From assembly GCA_016709725.1 (NCBI GenBank), contig JADJMG010000005.1:285501-349500 (forward strand): 64,000 nt of DNA. Reading direction: 5' to 3'. Source of the stretch: Bacteroidota bacterium (GTDB taxonomy: Bacteria > Bacteroidota > Bacteroidia > AKYH767-A > OLB10). Position 1 is the first letter of the stretch. Each line of letters opens with the position of its first letter. Both the position numbers and the translations under genes were made by a program. The notes under the pieces are model-generated. The model made no database searches and was not told the DNA's origin. It saw only the letters and a program-made list of their open reading frames with translations. Below are positions 35,761-45,237 of this stretch, piece by piece.

Positions 35761-37694
35761 ATGAAAAATAAATTTACGGTTCTCTTTATTGTTTTAACGT
35801 TGATCTTGTTTTTACGATCGGCATTTGTGGGGAAAACGCATGAGGCATTTCATTCTCCTGAAGAGATTTCTTTCTTCAAAGCGCATTTTATGCCACCCCT
35901 TGATTCTGGCCAATATTTTTCAATTCCACAAAATTGCAAAGGTTGTCATGGATTTGATTCATTGGGATTAGCCAATGTAGATGCCAATGGAATGGATGTG
36001 AATTTGTATGATGATTGGGAAACGAGTATGATGGCCTTGTCTGCTGTAGATCCTTTTTGGAAAGCTAAGGTGAGTCACGAAATATTAGTGAATCCAGCAA
36101 ACTCCTTAGAATTACAAACGCTTTGCACTAAGTGTCATGCTCCACTTGGACATTACACTGCTTTTTACAAAGGTCAACCTCATTATACGTTGGCTGATCT
36201 TAGCATTGATTCATTGGGGAAATCAGGAGTTTCTTGTCATGGTTGTCATGGTGTGAAGGACTCTGCAAGCTTAGGTTCACTCTTCACAGGACATCTTCCT
36301 TACGATACCAACAGAGTAGTTTATGGTCCCTTCACCACTCCGATGGTGGGGCCGATGCAATTGTATGTAGGACTAACGCCTGCGTATAGCCCCCATATTA
36401 GTGAAAGCAAAACTTGTTCACCCTGTCATACGCTCATTTCGAATACCGTTGATTTAAGTGGCGTACCAACCGGAACTACTTTTGTAGAACAAGCTACTTA
36501 TCATGAATACTTAAATTCTGATTATCCATTGGTAGAAATGGCTACTTGTCAAACTTGCCACATGCCAAAATTGAAGATCCCATCAAGATCGCCAATGGCT
36601 ATACTGCGCTTCCAGGCAGAACACCGTTCAACCTGCATACGTTTTCGGGAGCAAACAATTTCATGGTGCAATTGATAAAAGATAACAAAGTGAGCTTGGG
36701 TGTTTCTGCGCTTGACAGCAGATTTGATTCGACACTGAAAGTAAATACAGAATTATTAAAATTTCAGACTTTAGATTTAATTAGTCAATATGATTCTACG
36801 TGGAATGATACTGCTTATTTCAGCATTCAATTAAAAAACAAAGCGGGACATAAATTTCCGAGTGGATATCCATCACGAAGAGCGGTAGTGCAATTTGTCG
36901 CATTGAAAGCAAACGGAGACACTTTATTCTCCAGTGGAATTTTCGACAATGATTTTGAAGTAAATAATATTGCTACTCCATTTGAGATCCACCACGATTT
37001 CATCAACTCATCCAATCAAACACAAATTTACGAAATGGTAATGGGTGATTTGAACGGGAATAAAACAACGGTATTAGAAAGAGCTTCTGCTCCTTTAAAA
37101 GACAATCGCCTTCCGCCTAAAGGATTTACAACACTTCATGCGGCTTATGATACGTGTGCCATTGTTGGAGACGCGCTCACTGATGTTGATTTCAACAAGA
37201 CAGCAGGTATCGAAGGAAAAGGACAAGACATCATTCATTACCATCTTCCATTAGGTGGTTACAATGGCAACTTAACGGTTGAAGTAAATGTCTACTATCA
37301 AACATTACCGCCTGCCTTTTTAGATGAAATGAAAAACTTTTCATCGGCAGAAATAGATACCTTTTTATCGATGTATGCCAATGCGAACAAAGCGCCCATC
37401 TTGGTAAAATCAGATACATTAAACAATGTTCTCATTCCGGTAGGATTAGAGAATATCACATTAAGTGAAATCAAAGTAGGTCCTAACCCAAATTCTGAAG
37501 GTGTCATCTATATACAGGGCATGCCGTTAAATACCGAAATAAGCCTCTTTACCCCCTCAGGACAAAGATTAACTTGCACTATACAAAGAAGTAGTAATAG
37601 CATTTCAGTAACACTTCCAGTATCCAAAGGGATTTACTACCTTGTATTCACCAAAAACGGAACAAAATCGCTTAAAAAAATTGTGAGGCTATAG
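35761..37694 (+). CDS. Five-heme cytochrome c with T9SS sorting tail (frameshifted)
   Basis: The first frame (35761-36675) has an N-terminal hydrophobic signal and five CxxCH heme sites: CKGCH, CTKCH, CHGCH, CSPCH and CQTCH. The second (36546-37694) continues as a beta-rich domain and ends in a type A sorting domain ('VGPNPNSEG' to 'KSLKKIVRL'). An A4 run at 36567-36570 needs one more A to join them as 'TCHMPKIEDPIKIANG'. The joined protein has about 644 residues. Hemes would be attached in the periplasm before T9SS moves the folded protein to the cell surface. The electron partner is unknown. Confidence 0.85.
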
Positions 37695-37825
37695 TCCGAG
37701 AAGCCAATTGAATATAGAAAACAGAATACAAAGAAGTTAATTCAACTCTATTCTTCGATCAAAAACATTGCTAAGTTTACATACTACAAAACACTCCCTT
37801 CAACTAATCTAATCAACACAAATCA

Positions 37826-40672
37826 ATGAAAAAAATTTACCAAATCGTGCTTCCTATTTTGCTATTCATTCTCGTGGGCAATGTAGAAGCACAAATCAGT
37901 TTTAAAAACAAAAACACAAAATTAATAAACAGTAATTTCCATAGTGGCTGCACGATGGCTATTGCAGATTGGAATTTTGATGGTTTGGATGATATCATAC
38001 GTTTAGATGATGGACGTATTGCGAATATTGAAGTTCAAAGAACGAATGCAACGTTTCAAAACATTTCCATTGGTACATTTAGCAGTACATCTGGATGGTC
38101 ATGGGGAATGGTAACCACTGATTTAGATCACAATGGTTATTTAGACGTTATAGCAGGTGCTGGTGGTCCAGCATTACGAATATTTATGACCGATGCGAAT
38201 GGGGCAATGGGCAGTATGATTAGTTTGCCAAATTCAGGTTACTTCGTTCAAAATATTACCGCTGGTGATTTCAACAATGATGGATGGATTGATCTTTTTG
38301 TTTGTGATGATAATGCACAAAGCCACATCTATTTGAATGATGGTGCTGGAGGATTGACCGAATCTTTTACAACGATGAATTTTGATGTTACTTCTACTGA
38401 TGATTCTGGAAATTACGGTAGTGTTTGGACTGACTTCGACAACGATGGTGATTTAGATTTATACATTGCAAAATGCAGACAAGGTGTTACTAGTCCTACG
38501 GATGGAAGAAGAATAAACGTACTTTTTGAAAATGACGGCAATAATAATTTTACAGAAAACGCTGCAGCTTATGGAATCAACGTTGGATGGCAGTCGTGGA
38601 CAGCTTCTTTTGGTGACATTGATAATGATGCTGACTTAGATTTATTGCTTACCAATCATGATTTCGAGAGCCAGATTTGGGAAAACGATGGTACTGGTCA
38701 TTATACCGATATTACTGCTTCAACGGGTTTTGATATTACTGATATTACTCCCATTGAAAGTGCATTTGAAGATTTCGATAATGATGGATATGTTGATATG
38801 ATCATAACTGGATCTAATAGCAGATTTTATAGAAACAACGGAGATAAAACCTTTACCAAATTGGAAGGGCTTTTTGATTCCAACAAAATGGAATCATTTG
38901 CAATTGGCGATTTAAACCATGATGGTAAAATAGATATTTATGGTGGCTATGCTACCATCTATACGAATCCAACTAATATAGATGACGTAATTTGGATGAA
39001 CTCCACGAACAACAACAATCACTTTGTCACCTTAAACTTAATTGGAACGGTAAGTAATAAAGGCGCAATTGGAGCAAGAGCAACCGTGTATAGTTCTTTA
39101 GGAAGTCAAATTAGAGAAGTTCGTGCAGGAGAAAATTATGGAACTTGTAATTCTTATATGTTACATTTTGGAATGGGATCGGTTACAACCATTGATTCAA
39201 TCGTTGTAAGATTCCCGAGTGGGATCACACAAACGTTAGTGAATCCTGCCGTTGATCAATTCATAAAAATTATTGAAAATGATTGCGTTTCTCCAGCACC
39301 AACGGTTTCTTATAGTCAATCGGCTCCCTTTATTTGCACAGGTAGCACGGAGACATTAACTGCAACTGCTGGACTCAATTATTTATGGAGTGATAATAGC
39401 ACTACACAAGCTATCACAATTACAACAGGTGGTGAATACAATGTAATGGTAAGCACTGCTGGAAATAACTGTGTAGGTATCTCTCCAACTTTCGTTATCG
39501 ATGAAAATCCTGATCAAACACCTACCATTAGTGCTGTAGGTGAAACTGAAGTTTGTAATGGAACAGCGGTTGACTTAGTGGCTCCTGCTGGATTAGTTTC
39601 TTATTTATGGTCTGATGGATCAACAACACAAAATTTAAGCGCTACTGTTTCTGGAACGTATTCATTAACGATACAAGGTTATTGCGCACAATTCACCTCT
39701 GCCAATTCAGTAGTGGTAACGGCACATATTGTTCCGGATGCAGTGACCAATACCAATGTGACTATTCCATCATCTGCAAGCACGACATTAACAGCAACGG
39801 GTACTGATTTAAATTGGTATGATGATGCAGCAGGAACTTCATTAGTGGGAACAGGACCAAGTTATATTACTCCAGTAATAACTGGACTAACTAACTTCTG
39901 GGTACAAAACAACGAAACTTATAATGATGGTATATTTAATACAGGTCTTGCCAATCATTCAGGAACTAGTTTATACAGTGGATCTAATGCCACCAGCGCT
40001 ACTGTTTACTTTGACGTTGATAAAGCTTGCACATTATTATCAGTAAAAGTTTATTCTGACCAACCAGGTCTGAGAAGAATTGAGTTGCGCGACAATCAAG
40101 ACGTATTATTACAATTTGCTGATGTAGTCATCAATCCAGATACTCAAGTTGTAAATTTAAACTTTGCATTAACTCCAGGTACTGATTATCGTATTCGTAC
40201 CAACGACAGTGTAAACACAGCATCATTGGGATTTGCCGGTCCACGCTTGAGAAGAAATTCTGCTGGCGCAACCTATCCATATACTGTTAACGATGCGTTG
40301 TCCATTACAGGAAATGATTTCGGTTCACAATACTTTTATTATTTCTATGATTGGAGCGTTGAGAAACCTGGTTTCTCTTGTAGCAGTAACTTAGTTCAAG
40401 TTTCTGTAGATATTTCAGTTGGCTTACCAAATTTAGAAGCAAGCGGAATTAGTTTGTATCCAAATCCAACGGGAGATATCATCAACATCAAACTTGAAAA
40501 AACAACTCCAGCTCAAATGAATATTTATGATGCTACAGGTAGATTGGTGATGAAGCATGCAATTCAAGAAATGAATAATGCTGTTTCTGTGCAATCATTG
40601 CCTTCTGGTATTTATCAAGTAGAATTTATTCAAGCAGGATCAAGCTTTCAACAAAAGCTCGTGAAGTATTAA
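37826..40672 (+). CDS. FG-GAP/VCBS repeat protein with ASPIC/UnbV and T9SS domains
   Basis: This 948-residue exported protein starts with a signal peptide ending 'NVEAQ'. Seven Ca-binding FG-GAP motifs follow ('DWNFDGLDD', 'DLDHNGYLD', 'DFNNDGWID', 'DFDNDGDLD', 'DIDNDADLD', 'DFDNDGYVD', 'DLNHDGKID'), forming a propeller. The ASPIC/UnbV segment ('VRAGENYGTCNSYMLHFGMG') is at about residues 410-490. Ig/PKD-like modules with the 'YLWSDNSTTQ' pattern come next, then a type A sorting tail ('SLYPNPTGDI' to 'QQKLVKY'). Role likely at the surface in binding or adhesion. It is followed by a strong terminator. Confidence 0.88.
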   Translation: MKKIYQIVLPILLFILVGNVEAQISFKNKNTKLINSNFHSGCTMAIADWNFDGLDDIIRLDDGRIANIEVQRTNATFQNISIGTFSSTSGWSWGMVTTDLDHNGYLDVIAGAGGPALRIFMTDANGAMGSMISLPNSGYFVQNITAGDFNNDGWIDLFVCDDNAQSHIYLNDGAGGLTESFTTMNFDVTSTDDSGNYGSVWTDFDNDGDLDLYIAKCRQGVTSPTDGRRINVLFENDGNNNFTENAAAYGINVGWQSWTASFGDIDNDADLDLLLTNHDFESQIWENDGTGHYTDITASTGFDITDITPIESAFEDFDNDGYVDMIITGSNSRFYRNNGDKTFTKLEGLFDSNKMESFAIGDLNHDGKIDIYGGYATIYTNPTNIDDVIWMNSTNNNNHFVTLNLIGTVSNKGAIGARATVYSSLGSQIREVRAGENYGTCNSYMLHFGMGSVTTIDSIVVRFPSGITQTLVNPAVDQFIKIIENDCVSPAPTVSYSQSAPFICTGSTETLTATAGLNYLWSDNSTTQAITITTGGEYNVMVSTAGNNCVGISPTFVIDENPDQTPTISAVGETEVCNGTAVDLVAPAGLVSYLWSDGSTTQNLSATVSGTYSLTIQGYCAQFTSANSVVVTAHIVPDAVTNTNVTIPSSASTTLTATGTDLNWYDDAAGTSLVGTGPSYITPVITGLTNFWVQNNETYNDGIFNTGLANHSGTSLYSGSNATSATVYFDVDKACTLLSVKVYSDQPGLRRIELRDNQDVLLQFADVVINPDTQVVNLNFALTPGTDYRIRTNDSVNTASLGFAGPRLRRNSAGATYPYTVNDALSITGNDFGSQYFYYFYDWSVEKPGFSCSSNLVQVSVDISVGLPNLEASGISLYPNPTGDIINIKLEKTTPAQMNIYDATGRLVMKHAIQEMNNAVSVQSLPSGIYQVEFIQAGSSFQQKLVKY

Positions 40673-40693
40673 TCTAATCAACCTTTATAATAT

Positions 40694-40722
40694 AGGGAGC
40701 TTTTAAAAGGGCTCCCTTTTTT
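40694..40722 (+). terminator. Rho-independent terminator of the FG-GAP gene
   Basis: AGGGAGC (40694-40700) pairs with GCTCCCT (40711-40717) around a 10-nt loop and runs into six T, 21 bp after the stop. Confidence 0.85.
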
Positions 40723-40773
40723 GTTTTTTATCCTTACTATAAATACTATTCCATGCTTCAAAGTTTTTTTCAA

Positions 40774-40819
40774 CCTGCCTGCTGCAGGCAGGCACTAGAG
40801 GAACTAGAGTTCACTAGAG
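40774..40819. repeat. 19-bp inverted repeat plus ACTAGAG direct repeats
   Basis: CCTGCCTGC and GCAGGCAGG flank a single T (40774-40792, perfect arms). Directly after come three ACTAGAG copies at 40794, 40803 and 40813. Confidence 0.75.
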
Positions 40820-41042
40820 TGCACAAGAGAATGACTATCAATAATTATAATTCCTGATTTTCTAAATAATAACATACCTACCTATTCCACAAAGAATTAA
40901 TTTCTTAGAAACGAATTCAATCAGAATATTCTTGGACCAAAATGGGCACTAAAAATTTAACTGAGAGATATAAATTGACTAAAGAAAAATAATTAAGACC
41001 TAAAATAATATAACTCGATTTCAAAGCAAGTATCTTTTTACC

Positions 41043-41077
41043 ACGGAGAAATGGAGTCACTGAGGATTCACGGAGGG
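41043..41077. repeat. 8-bp tandem repeat, unit ACGGAGAA
   Basis: ACGGAGAA, ATGGAGTC, ACTGAGGA, then TTC and ACGGAGGG. I recall similar 'CCACGGAGA' intergenic sequences in other Bacteroidota. Confidence 0.7.
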
Positions 41078-41213
41078 CTAATTCGAATATAAATATTTTA
41101 GAAACAATAAAGCAAACTGAGATTTTCAAAAAAAATACACCCAAGATATATTGTACTACCCAGTAATGCTTTGCTCTGTTACGACTATTGGGTTCCGTAC
41201 AATCTTCCTAGCG

Positions 41214-41261
41214 CAGCAATTCACCAACTCACCAACTCGCCAACTTGCCAACTTGCCAATT
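41214..41261. repeat. 8-bp tandem repeat, unit CACCAACT
   Basis: Six octamers in register: CAGCAATT, CACCAACT, CACCAACT, CGCCAACT, TGCCAACT, TGCCAATT. The last copy reaches the stop codon of the MacB-like gene. Confidence 0.8.
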
Positions 41262-42507
41262 ATCCGTTCGAGCGAATGGCTTCAACTGGATCAAGTCGGG
41301 AGGCGGCGGCGGCGGGGAATAATCCGCTCACAATACCGATGAGGGCAGAAATGCTAAGTCCTAAAATTGCATTACCCGTTGTCAATGCAAAATCAAAATC
41401 ATAAAATCCAGCGACGACAGTAGTAATATAAACGAGAAACAATCCTAACAAACCACCGAACAAACATAGGATAATTGATTCAGTAAGAAATTGTACCAGT
41501 ATAAAATAATTTTTTGCGCCTAATGATTTTTGAATACCAATGATGGGTGTACGTTCGCGCACCGATACGAACATAATATTTGCTATTCCGAATCCACCCA
41601 CTAATATGCTAAAACCTCCAATGATTCCGCCTACCATCGAAAGCATCCCAAAAAGTTGACCTACTTGCGCAGACAATAATTTCGTTTCATTCAAAGCAAA
41701 ATTATCATCTTCAATCGGACGCAAACGTCGAATGCTTCTCATGTTACCGCGCAACTCATCCATCAATTCTTGATTTGAAACCATGGGAAGTGCTTGAACC
41801 ATAATCATGGGTCCCGAACGTTCTGTTTTAATATCAATAAATTTTCTACCGTAGTTTACAGGCAACACAATGGAATTATCTTTTGAATTACCAATGATAC
41901 TTGTGCCTTCTTTTGTAAATACTCCGATCACCTTTGTCTTTCTTCCTTTCACGGCAATTGTTTTATCCATAGCTGAGCGTCCGGGAAAAAGATTTGCTGC
42001 CACTTCATAGCCAATAATGGCAACAGGATATCCACCGTAAGATTCAGACTCCGTAAAATAACGGCCTTCGGATAAATCAAATCCAGAAATACGATGATAG
42101 TCGTGCGACACTAAATTTATGTCCACACCCTCAACATTGTTCCCCTCCCACTTTATAGTTTGATTACCTTGATAAGCTATAAAGCACATTTCATCTGCTA
42201 AGGATGTTCGATCTTTTAACTGATCCAACTCATCGATATTCGGTGTTGGACGCTGCCAATATTTCCACCAAGGGTAATCTCCACCAAAAGCCCAAGGCCA
42301 CTTCTGTATATAAATCACATTGTTGCCCAATTTTTCGACACTCCCTTTCACACTGCTCTCCATGCTATCTACTGCAGTAAAAACAGTGATGATTGCAAAA
42401 ATGCCGATGGTTACACCCAACAAAGAAAGAAAGGTACGTAACTTATTTACGACCAAAGCATACCAAGCCATGCTGATGCTTTCTTTTATTAATCGAAGGA
42501 GTAACAT
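41260..42507 (-). CDS. MacB/FtsX-type ABC transporter permease
   Basis: The 415-residue protein has an N-terminal transmembrane helix (about residues 25-45, 'LSLLGVTIGIFAIITVFTAV'), a large periplasmic MacB-type core domain, and three C-terminal helices around 'GGFGIANIMFVSVRERTPIIGIQKSLGA' (FtsX signature; region only). It ends 'AAAASRLDPVEAIRSNG', a typical closing for this family. No ATPase gene is adjacent, so the partner is encoded elsewhere. Such permeases drive periplasm-to-outside export or lipoprotein handling; the cargo is unknown. The 3' end abuts an octamer repeat. Confidence 0.88.
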   Translation of the reverse strand: MLLLRLIKESISMAWYALVVNKLRTFLSLLGVTIGIFAIITVFTAVDSMESSVKGSVEKLGNNVIYIQKWPWAFGGDYPWWKYWQRPTPNIDELDQLKDRTSLADEMCFIAYQGNQTIKWEGNNVEGVDINLVSHDYHRISGFDLSEGRYFTESESYGGYPVAIIGYEVAANLFPGRSAMDKTIAVKGRKTKVIGVFTKEGTSIIGNSKDNSIVLPVNYGRKFIDIKTERSGPMIMVQALPMVSNQELMDELRGNMRSIRRLRPIEDDNFALNETKLLSAQVGQLFGMLSMVGGIIGGFSILVGGFGIANIMFVSVRERTPIIGIQKSLGAKNYFILVQFLTESIILCLFGGLLGLFLVYITTVVAGFYDFDFALTTGNAILGLSISALIGIVSGLFPAAAASRLDPVEAIRSNG

Positions 42508-42688
42508 TTTATAGTGTATGATTGACTGAATTCTTCACTAATTGACAAATCCATCAAGTAAAGAATTCGTCGCTAATGTAAGCGAAGTGATCGGGATCTT
42601 GGGTTTATTATCGACCAAAAGGATAATTTTTTTTCCTAACCGTATGGAATTTGGCATTGCGCTACATCTATCCCCAAAATTTCTAACT

Positions 42689-43558
42689 ATGTATACTCAC
42701 CTCCGCACAGGTCTTCGGGCTGCCCTCCAATCCTTTCCTAAGGATGCTCGTCATTATCAAATCAGCTTCTTGCTCCTCTTCCTTTTCACAGGAATTTTTA
42801 GTTTAAAATGGCCAATTGATCCCAATCAAATTTTCATAACATTTTTTATTGCTTTAATCGTTCAAACTTTTGGAATCATTTTTCTTAAGCTTCCCATCAC
42901 CTCTCTTAAAAGTGCATTCATTTCTTCACTCAGTTTATGTTTACTTTTTCGATGTGATCAATACATCATTATTGCCTTAGCCGCATTAATTACGATAGCA
43001 TCCAAGTTTATTTTCAGAGCGCAAGGCAAACATTTTTTTAATCCGGCTAACATTGGAATATGCGCTACCATCCTATTAACTGGGCAAGGATGGATCTCAC
43101 CCGGACAATGGGGCAGCGATGGACTATGGCTCTTTGTAGTGGGGATACTCGGTTTTTTAGTGGTGACGAAAGCCAACCGAATGGAATTAGCCATCAGTTT
43201 CTTGGTAGGGTATGGTGGAGCGCAAATTATAAGAATGTATTTCTATCAAGGCTGGCCTGCTGATGCACTCACCCATTTATTTACGAATGGCGCACTTTTA
43301 CTGTTTACCTTTTTTATGGTGACAGATCCTGCATCTACACCAACACATAAAACAGTTCGCATCATTTGGGCATTGGCGGTCGGACTCCTCGCCTTCTACT
43401 TACAAGCATACAAATGGGTGAATGGCTCACCGATCTGGGCATTGTTCCTATTATCACCACTCACTCCTCTTCTCGATTATCTTTTTAAAGGAGAGAAATT
43501 TCAATGGACAAAATCGGATCAATCTTCAACGCAACTCGCTCCTATTATCCATCAATAA
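42689..43558 (+). CDS. RnfD/NqrB-like membrane protein (orphan)
   Basis: The protein has 289 residues and about nine membrane segments. 'GKHFFNPANIGICATILLTG' and 'TNGALLLFTFFMVTDPASTPTH' match the RnfD/NqrB family of redox-driven ion pump subunits. I do not see the SGAT-type motif that carries covalent FMN in typical members, and no other rnf or nqr gene is in the window, so a different role is likely. The frame is open from a TTG at 42542; I choose the ATG at 42689 because similarity begins there. A DUF2330 gene follows after 20 bp, probably in the same operon. Confidence 0.82.
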   Translation: MYTHLRTGLRAALQSFPKDARHYQISFLLLFLFTGIFSLKWPIDPNQIFITFFIALIVQTFGIIFLKLPITSLKSAFISSLSLCLLFRCDQYIIIALAALITIASKFIFRAQGKHFFNPANIGICATILLTGQGWISPGQWGSDGLWLFVVGILGFLVVTKANRMELAISFLVGYGGAQIIRMYFYQGWPADALTHLFTNGALLLFTFFMVTDPASTPTHKTVRIIWALAVGLLAFYLQAYKWVNGSPIWALFLLSPLTPLLDYLFKGEKFQWTKSDQSSTQLAPIIHQ

Positions 43559-43578
43559 ATAATCTAAACAAAAATAAA

Positions 43579-45170
43579 ATGAAAATGAAAAAAATCCTTC
43601 TAATTTCTGCACTGGTGTTGATGACAACACTTCAGGCAGATGCATTCTGCGGCTTCTATGTTGCAAGAGCCGATGCAAAATTATTTAACAAAACATCGCA
43701 AGTAATTTTAGTACGCAATGGTGAGCGATCAACCATCACGATGAGTTCCGATTTCCAGGGGAACGTAAAAGATTTTGCCATGGTAATTCCTGTTCCCACT
43801 GTATTGCAGCGAGAAGATATTCGCGTGGTAAATCGAAGCATCTTCGATCAATTTGATGCTTACTCAGGACCTCGTTTGGTAGAATACCATGATCAAGCAC
43901 CCTGCAATCGATATCTTTATGAAGATGCTTTAATGAGTAAAACAACTACTGCGAAAAATGCAGCGGCCGAAATGAGTACGCGAGAAGAAGCAGATGAATA
44001 TAAAGTAGCAGTCATTGCACGTTACACCGTTGATGAATACGATATCGAAATACTAAGCGCTAAAGAATCGGATGGATTGGAACGATGGTTGAATGATCAT
44101 GGTTATAAAATTCCGGATGGAGCCAAAGAAGTTTTAGAACCCTACATCAAAAGCAACATGAAATTTTTGTGGTGAAAGTAAATTTAGAAGAACAACAGCG
44201 TTTAGGAAATCAGATTTTACGTCCTATTCAAATTAGCTTTAACTCGCCAAAATTTATGCTACCTATTCGGTTGGGCATGGCCAATGGAGAAGGGAATCAA
44301 GATATGATCATTTATGCATTCTCACAAAAAGGACGAGTTGAAACTACTAATTATCGCACGGTGCAAATGCCCACCGATCGTAATGTTCCCACCTTTGTGA
44401 AAGATTACTTCGGCCAATTTTATACTTCGTTATACAAAGAAAATATTCGTAAAGAAGGTTACAACAATGTGTACTTAGAATATGCTTGGGATCTCAGTGG
44501 ACAAAATCAAGTGAAATGTGATCCTTGTCCCAGCGCTCCACCGTTGTATGCAGAAATTGCCGAATCAGGAGTGAATTGGCTACAAACGAATAGAGGTAAC
44601 GGATATACGGGACAGTTATACTTCACTCGACTTCATGTTACCTATAACCGAAACGATTTTCCGCAAGACTTAGTTTTTCAGGAGACGAGTAATCGAGCAC
44701 AATTTCAATGCCGATACATTTTAAATCATCCTGCACAATATGTAGAAAATTGTTCGGAGTGGGCGAACTATCAAGAAGAAAAAATTCAAAGTAGAAGAAA
44801 GGAGTTGCGCGAGTTAGCATCACTTACTGGATGGGATGTGCGACGATATCGCGACTACCCCAATTATTTTCAAGGGTATCGCGCGCCACAACCACCCGAT
44901 CAAAGAACAGGCTGGATCGAAGAACCTTCCATTCCCAACAACAAACTCATTTCACCGAAGCAGAAAATAATGAGTACTTCTCCTGAAAACATAGAAACAT
45001 CACAAATAGATCCTCTTGAGATTTCGGATAGCATTACTGCCATTTCTCAAGCTGCATTCATCATTGATGAAGAGAAAGACAAAAAAGGAGAAGAAACTAA
45101 AATTCCTTTTGCAATGATTGCACTCACTGCTATTACTGGTTTGTTCTTGATACATCGGATAAAATCTTAA
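43579..45170 (+). CDS. DUF2330 membrane-anchored protein (frameshifted)
   Basis: This is a DUF2330 protein of about 530 residues when repaired. It starts with a signal peptide ending 'QADAFCGFYVARA', the typical DUF2330 opening. 'DFAMVIPVP' and 'VEYHDQAPCNRYLYE' lie in the first frame (to 44175); 'FTRLHVTYNRNDFPQDLVFQ' lies in the second (44169-45170). A T5 run at 44164-44168 needs one more T to read 'MKFFVVKVNLEE'. The C-terminus has one membrane helix ('FAMIALTAITGLFLIHRI'), so the main domain faces the periplasm. Function unknown; the RnfD-like neighbour hints at redox. Confidence 0.85.
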
Positions 45171-45180
45171 AGTGAATCAC

Positions 45181-45226
45181 TAATAGGAAAGGGGTTCCTG
45201 TTTTCACAAGAACCCCTTTCCTATTA
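45181..45226. terminator. 46-nt perfect inverted repeat between convergent genes
   Basis: TAATAGGAAAGGGGTTC (45181-45197) and its exact complement (45210-45226) flank a 12-nt loop. It lies between the stops of the DUF2330 and M13 genes and probably ends both transcripts. Confidence 0.8.
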
Positions 45227-45237
45227 CAATTTATCTC

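Larger units (their letters stand above)
40723..41259. other. Long intergenic region made of repeats
   Basis: I see no gene here. It contains a palindrome (40774-40792), ACTAGAG repeats (40794-40819), ACGGAG octamers (41043-41077) and CACCAACT octamers (41214-41261). The minus-strand frame at 40917-41144 has no recognisable feature and I do not consider it a gene. Confidence 0.6.

Noticed and set aside
40917..41144. 75-codon minus-strand frame in the repeat-rich gap
   Set aside because: It crosses a tandem repeat, has no recognisable motif, and the surrounding DNA looks non-coding.
41214..41261. CRISPR-like array
   Set aside because: Units are 8 bp with no spacers and no cas genes nearby.
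42542..42688. N-terminal extension of the RnfD-like protein from a TTG
   Set aside because: The extra 49 residues lack family similarity and lie close to the divergent permease gene; the ATG at 42689 fits better.
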